Origin: an uncultured Eubacteriales bacterium
Lineage (GTDB): Bacteria; Bacillota; Clostridia; Christensenellales; Aristaeellaceae
NCBI GenBank assembly: GCA_944353735.1
Contig: CALVPU010000233.1
Location: forward strand, 1-10,512
Reading direction: 5' to 3'
Length of the DNA stretch: 10,512 bases
This document shows positions 5,896 to 10,512 of this stretch, one piece after another. Under the pieces are notes generated by a model that ran no database searches, had not been told where the DNA came from, and saw only the letters and a list, made by a program, of their open reading frames with translations. The number at the start of each line of letters is the position of its first letter. The stretch's first letter is position 1. Position numbers and translations under genes: made by a program.

Positions 5896-7275
5896 ATGAT
5901 CGCGGTGCAGGACGAACAAAAGACCCGCCTGTTTGAGCAGATGCCCGTGGCGCAGGCGGTGATAAAGCTGGCGGTGCCGACTGTGCTCAGCTCGCTGGTG
6001 ATGGTGCTGTACAATCTGGCGGACACGCTCTTTGTCGGCATGCTCAACGATCCCATCGAGAACGCCGGCGTCACGCTGGCGGCGCCGGTGCTGCTGGCGT
6101 TCAACGCCATCAACAACCTCTTCGGCGTGGGCAGCTCCAGCATGATGAGTCGCGCGCTGGGGCGCAAGGACATGAAGACCGTGGCGCAGAGCTCGGCGTT
6201 CGGGTTCTACTGCGCGGTGTTCTTCGGGCTGCTGTTTTCGCTGCTGTGCACGGCGCTCAAGCCGCAGCTGATGGCGCTGCTGGGCGTGACGGCGGAGACC
6301 TACGCCTCGACGGACGGCTACATGCTCTGGACGGTGTCGTTCGGCGCGATGCCGGCGATCCTCAACGTGGTGATGGCGTATCTGGTGCGCGCGGAGGGCT
6401 CGGCGTTGCATGCCAGCATCGGCACGATGAGCGGCTGCCTGCTCAACATCGCGCTGGACCCCATCTTCGTGCTGCCGTGGGGGCTGGACATGGGCGCGGC
6501 GGGCGCCGGTCTGGCGACGTTCATTTCCAACTGCGTCGCCTGCGGCTACTTCTTCGTGCTGCTGTACGCGCGCCGCAGGACGACCTGCGTCTGCATCAAG
6601 CCCAGCGCCTTCACCCTCAGGCGCGAGGTGGTCGCCGGCGTCTGCGCCGTGGGCGTGCCGGCGTCGATCCAGAACCTGCTCAACGTCACCGGCATGACCG
6701 TGCTGACCAACTTCACCGCCGCCTTCGGCGCCGATCCCGTGGCGGCGATGGGCATCGCCCAAAAGATCAGCATGGTGCCGATGTACATCTCCCAGGGCAT
6801 CTCGCAGGGCATCATGCCGCTGATCAGCTACAACTACGCCAGCGGCAACGTGCCGCGCATGCGGCGCACGCTGACGTTCGCGATGAAGATTTCGCTGTCG
6901 TTCCAGGTGGTCGTGGCGCTGTTCTTCTTCTTCGATTCGGAATTCATGATCCGCCTGTTCATGGCGAACGAGTCGGTGATCGGCTACGGCGCGGCGTTTT
7001 TGAAGGGCATGTGTCTGGCGATGCCGTTTTTGTGCATGGACTTCCTCGCCGTGGGCGTGTTCCAGGCAACCGGCATGGGCGGCAAAGCCTTTCTGTTCGC
7101 CATACTGCGCAAGGTGGTACTGGAGATCCCCGCGCTGATCGCGCTGAACCGGATCTTCCCGCTCTACGGCCTCGCCTACGCGCAGCTGTTCGCCGAGGTC
7201 ATCCTCGCGACGGTCGCCGCCGTGGTGCTGGTGAAGCTGTTTCGGCGGCTGAGCGAGCGCCGCACCGCGCCGTGA
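5896..7275 (+). CDS. MATE-family multidrug/toxin exporter
   Basis: 459 residues from the ATG at 5896. GAGGAAGG (5888-5895) abuts this ATG; a GTG three codons later (5905) has more usual spacing and would give 456 residues, so the start is uncertain by 9 bases. The protein is hydrophobic throughout with about 12 membrane segments in two homologous halves, the normal MATE length. Family landmarks are AVPTVLSSLVMVLYNLADTL near the N-terminus, NIALDPIFVLPWGLDMGAAGAG (184-205) and the related QGISQGIMPLISYNYASGN in the second half. MATE proteins exchange Na+ or H+ for cationic drugs or metabolites across the membrane. The substrate cannot be read from sequence. It shares the strand with the ZorAB-like operon and may receive read-through from it, but no functional link is evident. 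Confidence 0.93.
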   Translation: MIAVQDEQKTRLFEQMPVAQAVIKLAVPTVLSSLVMVLYNLADTLFVGMLNDPIENAGVTLAAPVLLAFNAINNLFGVGSSSMMSRALGRKDMKTVAQSSAFGFYCAVFFGLLFSLLCTALKPQLMALLGVTAETYASTDGYMLWTVSFGAMPAILNVVMAYLVRAEGSALHASIGTMSGCLLNIALDPIFVLPWGLDMGAAGAGLATFISNCVACGYFFVLLYARRRTTCVCIKPSAFTLRREVVAGVCAVGVPASIQNLLNVTGMTVLTNFTAAFGADPVAAMGIAQKISMVPMYISQGISQGIMPLISYNYASGNVPRMRRTLTFAMKISLSFQVVVALFFFFDSEFMIRLFMANESVIGYGAAFLKGMCLAMPFLCMDFLAVGVFQATGMGGKAFLFAILRKVVLEIPALIALNRIFPLYGLAYAQLFAEVILATVAAVVLVKLFRRLSERRTAP

Positions 7276-7302
7276 TTGCGCGCCGGCGGATGCTCCGGAT
7301 AT

Positions 7303-7366
7303 GCACATAATTATGCAAGTTCGATGTGCGCGCGCAAGCCGCCCTGCACCTTCGCGGGCGGCTTTT
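7303..7366 (+). terminator. Intrinsic terminator after the MATE gene
   Basis: AAGCCGCCC (7336-7344) and GGGCGGCTT (7356-7364) form a perfect 9-bp stem with an 11-base loop, ending in TTTT. A preceding weaker hairpin, GCACAT (7303-7308) with ATGTGC (7324-7329), contains the palindrome CATAATTATG. The T run is short, so efficiency may be moderate. Confidence 0.75.
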
Positions 7367-7422
7367 GCGATGCGAGCACGGCGGTTTACCTGCTTTTTAC
7401 GGTGATTTTTCCAAAACGCGAA

Positions 7423-7451
7423 TTGACAAGCCCGCCGCGCGTGCGTATAAT
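7423..7451 (+). promoter_or_regulatory. Perfect consensus sigma-A promoter of the ABC importer operon
   Basis: TTGACA (7423-7428) and TATAAT (7446-7451) match consensus at all twelve positions with the ideal 17-bp spacer. The predicted start is near 7458, about 290 bases before the first transporter gene. Such a strong promoter followed by a long terminator-bearing leader suggests control after initiation. Confidence 0.92.
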
Positions 7452-7496
7452 GATACACAACTTCAGGAAAACTGCGAAGGAACGGAGGCGCGAGCG

Positions 7497-7649
7497 ATGC
7501 TGCGAATGACTGTCAATTCGATCAATGCCGCCCGCCCTGCGCAGTGTGCCAAGGCGCTTCTTTCGTCTGACTATGGCATTGCAGCCCGCTATTTTAGCGC
7601 GCTGCGTTTTTTCTTTTACGCGTACTTTTTTCCGGAAGAGACCGTCTGA
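7497..7649 (+). CDS. Putative 50-residue leader peptide rich in Phe and Tyr
   Basis: The ATG at 7497 is preceded by GGAGG (7484-7488) at 8-base spacing, as good as any gene start here. The ORF is the first translatable unit after the consensus promoter. It ends at TGA 7647-7649, 33 bases before a strong terminator. Residues 31-45 read RYFSALRFFFYAYFF: six Phe and three Tyr within 14 codons, mostly TTT/TAT although the neighbouring genes favour TTC/TAC. Leader peptides with runs of the regulated amino acid are the sensor in ribosome-mediated attenuation (as in trp, his and phe leaders). The downstream transporter class includes aromatic amino acid importers. Caution: part of the Phe run coincides with the T run of a hairpin at 7581-7605, so the composition may have another cause. 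Confidence 0.5.
   Translation: MLRMTVNSINAARPAQCAKALLSSDYGIAARYFSALRFFFYAYFFPEETV
7581..7617 (+). terminator. Terminator-like hairpin inside the leader ORF
   Basis: GCAGC (7581-7585) pairs with GCTGC (7601-7605) and CGCTA (7587-7591) with TAGCG (7595-7599) around a TTT loop; a single C/C mismatch separates the two blocks. GTTTTTTCTTTT follows directly. Translation of the leader ORF would disrupt this stem, so it should act mainly when the leader is untranslated. It may be a pause or polarity hairpin or an independent terminator. Confidence 0.55.
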
Positions 7650-7696
7650 AGAAGCGCGAACGGACGCACAGGGGCGTTCATCAAAGCGGTTCTCTC
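7638..7696 (+). promoter_or_regulatory. Candidate antiterminator pairing in the ABC leader
   Basis: GAGACCGT (7638-7645), overlapping the end of the leader ORF, can pair with GCGG-T-TCTC (7686-7694): 8 pairs including one G-U, with T7690 bulged. The second strand is the left arm of the terminator at 7683-7714, so the two structures exclude each other. A ribosome at the leader stop codon (7647-7649) would cover 7638-7645 and favour the terminator. A ribosome stalled at the earlier Phe codons would leave it free. A small stem between them, GGACGC (7662-7667) with GCGTTC (7674-7679), shortens the bridging loop. The model is inferred from pairing by eye. Confidence 0.35.
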
Positions 7697-7717
7697 GGAC
7701 GGGAGAGCCGCTTTTTT
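7683..7717 (+). terminator. Intrinsic terminator (attenuator) just before the ABC importer genes
   Basis: AAAGCGGTTCTCTC (7683-7696) pairs along all 14 bases with GGGAGAGCCGCTTT (7701-7714), two of them G-U, around a GGAC loop. Six T residues (7712-7717) complete it. It lies between the only good promoter and the first transporter gene at 7747. Unless it is bypassed, the operon is hardly transcribed, so an attenuator role is likely. Confidence 0.9.
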
Positions 7718-7746
7718 GATTATCAAGAACCATGGGAGGAATCGAC

Positions 7747-8694
7747 ATGAAGAAACTGCTGTCCATACTGATCTGCGCGCTGCTGGTGCTGACCGTGCCG
7801 GCGCTGGCTGAAGAGGAGAGCTATACCGTGGGCATCTGCCAGCTGGTGCAGCACGACGCGCTCGACGCCGCCACGCTCGGCTTTCGCGACGCGCTGACCG
7901 AAAAGCTCGGCGAGCGCGTGACCTTCGAGGAGCAGAACGCCTCGGGCGACTCTGCGACCTGCATCACGATCATCAACTCCTTCATCGCCGAGGACGTCGA
8001 CCTGATCCTCGCCAACGCCACTGCGGCGCTGCAGGCGGCGCAGGCGGGCACGGCGGACATCCCGATTCTCGGCACGGCGGTCACCGACTACGGCACCGCG
8101 CTGGGCATCGAAGACTGGACCGGCACCTCCGGCAGCAACATCTCCGGCACCTCCGACCTCGCCCCGCTCGACCAGCAGGCGGCGATGATTCAGGAGCTGT
8201 TCCCGGACGCCAAGGAAGTCGGCCTGCTGTACTGCTCCGCGGAGCCGAACTCCATCTATCAGGTGGACATCATCGCCGGTTACCTCGGCGAAATGGGCTA
8301 TAACTGCACCAACTACGCTTTCACCGACTCCAACGACGTCGCCTCCGTGACGACCAACGCCTGCGCGACCAGCGACGTGATCTACATTCCCACGGACAAC
8401 ACCGCCGCTTCCTGCACGGAGGCGATCCGCAACGTCGTCGAACCGGCGGGCGTGCCGGTGGTCGCGGGCGAGCAGGGCATCTGCTCCGGCTGCGGCGTGG
8501 CGACGCTGTCCATCAGCTACTACGACCTCGGCTACGCCACCGGCGAGATGGCGTATGAGATCCTCGTCAACGGCGCCGACATCGCCACGATGCCCGTCGA
8601 GTTCGCGCCCAACGTCACCAAGATGTACAACCCGGAGCTCTGCGAAGCCCTCGGCGTGACCATCCCGGACGGCTATACCGCCATCGAGGGCTGA
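7747..8694 (+). CDS. ABC importer substrate-binding protein, TrpX-like (PF04392-type)
   Basis: 315 residues from the ATG at 7747, chosen for the GGGAGGA 6 bases upstream; an in-frame ATG at 7732 is part of that site. Residues 1-21 are a signal peptide cleaved after PALA, before three Glu. No lipobox Cys is present at the cleavage site, unusual for a binding protein of a Gram-positive-type cell. The mature protein starts YTVGICQLVQHDALDAATLGF and carries DLILANATAALQAA and IPILGTAVTDYG, typical of the ABC_sub_bind family. It has two periplasmic-binding-type lobes and normal length. Members have been linked to tryptophan or other amino acids through T-box regulation in streptococci (trpXYZ). 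The ligand here is not proven; the Phe/Tyr-rich leader hints at an aromatic amino acid. First gene of a three-gene importer. Confidence 0.9.
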   Translation: MKKLLSILICALLVLTVPALAEEESYTVGICQLVQHDALDAATLGFRDALTEKLGERVTFEEQNASGDSATCITIINSFIAEDVDLILANATAALQAAQAGTADIPILGTAVTDYGTALGIEDWTGTSGSNISGTSDLAPLDQQAAMIQELFPDAKEVGLLYCSAEPNSIYQVDIIAGYLGEMGYNCTNYAFTDSNDVASVTTNACATSDVIYIPTDNTAASCTEAIRNVVEPAGVPVVAGEQGICSGCGVATLSISYYDLGYATGEMAYEILVNGADIATMPVEFAPNVTKMYNPELCEALGVTIPDGYTAIEG

Positions 8695-8701
8695 TCCCGC
8701 G

Positions 8702-8735
8702 CCGCGCCCGGGGCGTGTCCCCGAGCGCGGGCTTT
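8702..8735 (+). terminator. GC-rich stem-loop between binding-protein and permease genes
   Basis: CCGCGC (8702-8707) pairs with GCGCGG (8725-8730), and CGGGG (8709-8713) with CCCCG (8719-8723), with one C/A mismatch between and a CGTGT loop. Only TTT follows, so read-through is expected. Such intercistronic stems often let the binding protein be made in excess of the membrane components, by partial termination or by blocking 3' decay. Confidence 0.55.
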
Positions 8736-8812
8736 GCGATGACGACAAAACGCCGCGCGGGAAGACGGCTTGCATGCCGCCTTCCCCGCGCGCACGCATG
8801 GGGGAGAGTATT

Positions 8813-9730
8813 TTGAATATCGAGACATTGTTGCGAGCGATGCCCGGCGCGGTCGGCTCCGGGCTCATCTGGGGCGTCATGGCCATCGGCCTGTACATCA
8901 CCTACAAGGTGCTGGACTACGCCGACCTGACCGTCGACGGCACGATGACCACCGGCGGCGCGGTGTGCGTGGCGCTGATGCTCAATGGCGTCGACGTCTG
9001 GGTGGCGCTGCTGTGCGCGCTGGTCGCCGGCATGGTTGCCGGACTGGTGACCGGGTTGTTCCACACGGCGATGGGCATTCCGGCGATCCTCGCCGGCATC
9101 CTCACGCAGCTGTCGCTGTACTCGGTCAATCTGGCGATCATGGGCGGCAAGGCGAACCTCGGCATCAGCCCCACGAGCTACGACCTGCTGGTCAGCTCCC
9201 GCTATGTCCGCGATCTCTCCTGGCAGAACCCGATCTGCGTGGCGCTGCTGTTCGTGGCGGTGCTGATCGCGCTGCTGTACTGGTTCTTCGGCACGGAGCT
9301 GGGCTGCTCGCTGCGCGCCACCGGCGCCAACGAACAGATGTCCCGCGCACAGGGCATCAACACCAACTTCGGCAAGATCCTCGGCCTGATGATCTCCAAC
9401 GGCATCGTGGCGCTGGCGTCGGCGCTGTACGCGCAGTATCAGGGATTTGCCGACGTCAACATGGGCCGCGGGGCGATCGTCATCGGCCTCGCCGCGGTCA
9501 TCATCAGCGACGTCATCTTTGGCAGGCTGTTCACCAACTTCGCCCTCAAGCTGGTCGCCGTCGCCATCGGCGCGGTGCTCTACTATGTGGTGATTCAGGT
9601 CGTGCTCTGGCTTGGCCTGGACCCGAACCTGCTCAAACTGCTGCAGGCGCTGGTCGTGGCGCTGTTCCTCGCCATTCCGTTCTGGCGCACGCGGCTCGCG
9701 GCGAAGAAAGGAGGCAAGGCAGATGCTTGA
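8813..9730 (+). CDS. ABC importer permease, TrpY-like (BPD_transp_2 family)
   Basis: I choose the TTG at 8813 (305 residues) because GGGGGAG (8800-8806) lies 6 bases before it. Upstream in-frame ATGs at 8774 and 8798 lack a ribosome binding site and would add a non-hydrophobic, Pro/Arg-containing extension. The protein has about eight to nine membrane segments. Landmarks are DYADLTVDGTMTTGGAV (36-51) and the cytoplasmic coupling motif GTELGCSLRATGANEQMSRAQ (160-180), followed by GIN. This matches the LivH/RbsC-type permease superfamily in its PF04392-associated branch. It forms the membrane channel with the ATPase, whose ATG overlaps its last 8 bases, so the two are translationally coupled. 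Confidence 0.92.
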   Translation: MNIETLLRAMPGAVGSGLIWGVMAIGLYITYKVLDYADLTVDGTMTTGGAVCVALMLNGVDVWVALLCALVAGMVAGLVTGLFHTAMGIPAILAGILTQLSLYSVNLAIMGGKANLGISPTSYDLLVSSRYVRDLSWQNPICVALLFVAVLIALLYWFFGTELGCSLRATGANEQMSRAQGINTNFGKILGLMISNGIVALASALYAQYQGFADVNMGRGAIVIGLAAVIISDVIFGRLFTNFALKLVAVAIGAVLYYVVIQVVLWLGLDPNLLKLLQALVVALFLAIPFWRTRLAAKKGGKADA

Positions 9731-10512
9731 CCTGATCAACCTGCGCAAGACGTTCAATCCCCGCACGGTCAACGCCAACGTGGCGCTCGACGGCGTGGAC
9801 CTCCATCTGGACGACGGCGACTTCGTGACGATGATCGGTGGCAACGGCGCGGGCAAGTCCACCACGCTCAACGCCATTGCCGGCGTCTGGCCTGTCGACG
9901 AGGGCAGGATCGTGCTCGACGGCGTGGACATCACGCGCCTGTCCGAGCACAAGCGCGCGCAGTTCCTCGGGCGCGTGTTTCAGGACCCGATGACCGGCAC
10001 CGCCGCCAACATGCAGATCGAGGAAAACCTCGCCCTCGCGGCGCGCCGCGGTCAGCGCCGCACGCTGCGGCGGGGCATCACCCGCGCCGAGCGCGAGACC
10101 TATCGCGAGAAGCTGCGCATGCTCGATCTGGGGCTGGAGGACCGCATGACCGCCAAGGTCGGGCTGCTCTCCGGCGGTCAGCGGCAGGCGCTGACGCTGT
10201 TGATGGCAACGCTGCGCAAGCCCAAGCTGCTGCTGCTCGACGAGCACACCGCCGCGCTCGATCCCCGCACCGCCGAGAAGGTGCTGCAGCTGTCGCAGAA
10301 GATCATATCGGAGAACCACCTGATGACGATGATGGTCACCCACAACATGCGCGACGCGATCGACTACGGCAACCGCCTCATCATGATGTACGAGGGCAAG
10401 ATCATACTCGACATCCGTGGCGAGGAGAAGAAGCGCCTCACCGTGGAGATGCTGCTGGAGCAGTTCGCGCGCGCCAGCGGCGGCGAGTTCGCCAACGACC
10501 GCGCGCTGTTGT
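9723..10512 (+). CDS. ABC importer ATP-binding protein, TrpZ-like, cut just before its end
   Basis: The gene begins at the ATG at 9723 after AAAGGAGG (9708-9714) and is open to the window edge, with 263 codons visible. The usual family length is about 260, so only the last residues and the stop are likely missing. All nucleotide-binding motifs are intact: Walker A GGNGAGKST (39-47), Q-loop Gln87, signature LSGGQ (149-153), Walker B LLLLDE ending in Glu174, D-loop ALDP (178-181) and switch His207. LLDEHTAALDP is characteristic of the branch paired with PF04392 binding proteins. It hydrolyses ATP to drive uptake through the preceding permease. The gene starts 8 bases before the permease stop. 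Confidence 0.95.
   Translation, partial: MLDLINLRKTFNPRTVNANVALDGVDLHLDDGDFVTMIGGNGAGKSTTLNAIAGVWPVDEGRIVLDGVDITRLSEHKRAQFLGRVFQDPMTGTAANMQIEENLALAARRGQRRTLRRGITRAERETYREKLRMLDLGLEDRMTAKVGLLSGGQRQALTLLMATLRKPKLLLLDEHTAALDPRTAEKVLQLSQKIISENHLMTMMVTHNMRDAIDYGNRLIMMYEGKIILDIRGEEKKRLTVEMLLEQFARASGGEFANDRALL

Noticed and set aside
5263..7458. 731-codon open frame on the minus strand, opposite the third operon gene and the MATE gene
   Set aside because: It is His/Arg/Gln-rich low-complexity protein with no family motif. It is the GC-rich complement of clear plus-strand genes and lacks a ribosome binding site.
7458..7720. T-box riboswitch in the ABC leader
   Set aside because: No sequence like the AGGGTGGNACCGCG T-box core or a specifier-stem arrangement is present, although related trpXYZ operons use T-boxes.
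8615..9952. 445-codon minus-strand frame opposite the permease
   Set aside because: A shadow of the permease and ATPase genes; composition and lack of motifs argue against a real protein.
1..10512. CRISPR array, insertion sequence, tRNA or rRNA
   Set aside because: No regularly spaced repeats, transposase motifs, or tRNA/rRNA-like sequence were seen on reading both strands.

Overview
The window looks like a chromosomal piece of a GC-rich, Gram-positive-type Clostridia bacterium, possibly a gut Christensenellales-like lineage. The evidence is consensus sigma-A promoters, strong GGAGG ribosome binding sites, signal peptides ending in ALA followed by acidic residues, and families typical of such genomes. 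The lineage is an inference from style, not from a marker gene. Almost all long ORFs opposite or overlapping the genes listed here are GC-driven shadows.

Layout. (1) Positions 1-364, minus strand: the start of a secreted protein with weak SLH-like character, cut by the window edge. (2) 365-690: a divergent regulatory region with a promoter on each strand, inverted repeats between them, and a hairpin at the predicted 5' end of both transcripts. (3) 691-1932: a membrane-anchored HtrA/DegP-type serine protease with one PDZ domain, closed by an intrinsic terminator. (4) 2215-5820: a putative three-gene operon. It encodes a MotA/TolQ/ExbB-family channel with a long helical tail (ZorA-like), a MotB/OmpA-like stator partner with a long coiled-coil linker (ZorB-like), and a small single-pass membrane protein starting 2 bases after the ZorB-like stop. 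The first two genes are separated by 388 bases of repeat- and hairpin-rich DNA that carries a degraded copy of the 3' end of the first gene. None of the Zorya effector genes (zorC, zorD, zorE) follows. (5) 5896-7275: a MATE-family exporter with a terminator. (6) 7423-10512: an ABC importer operon of the TrpXYZ-like (PF04392) class, encoding binding protein, permease and ATPase (cut just before its stop). It is preceded by a perfect consensus promoter and a roughly 290-base leader.

The two most interesting regions are the stand-alone ZorAB-like ion-driven motor with its third membrane protein, and the ABC leader. The leader has a 50-codon ORF with a good ribosome binding site and nine Phe/Tyr codons in a 14-codon block. 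Two terminator-like hairpins and a possible antiterminator pairing follow, which together fit ribosome-mediated attenuation of an aromatic amino acid importer. Both interpretations come from sequence reading alone.
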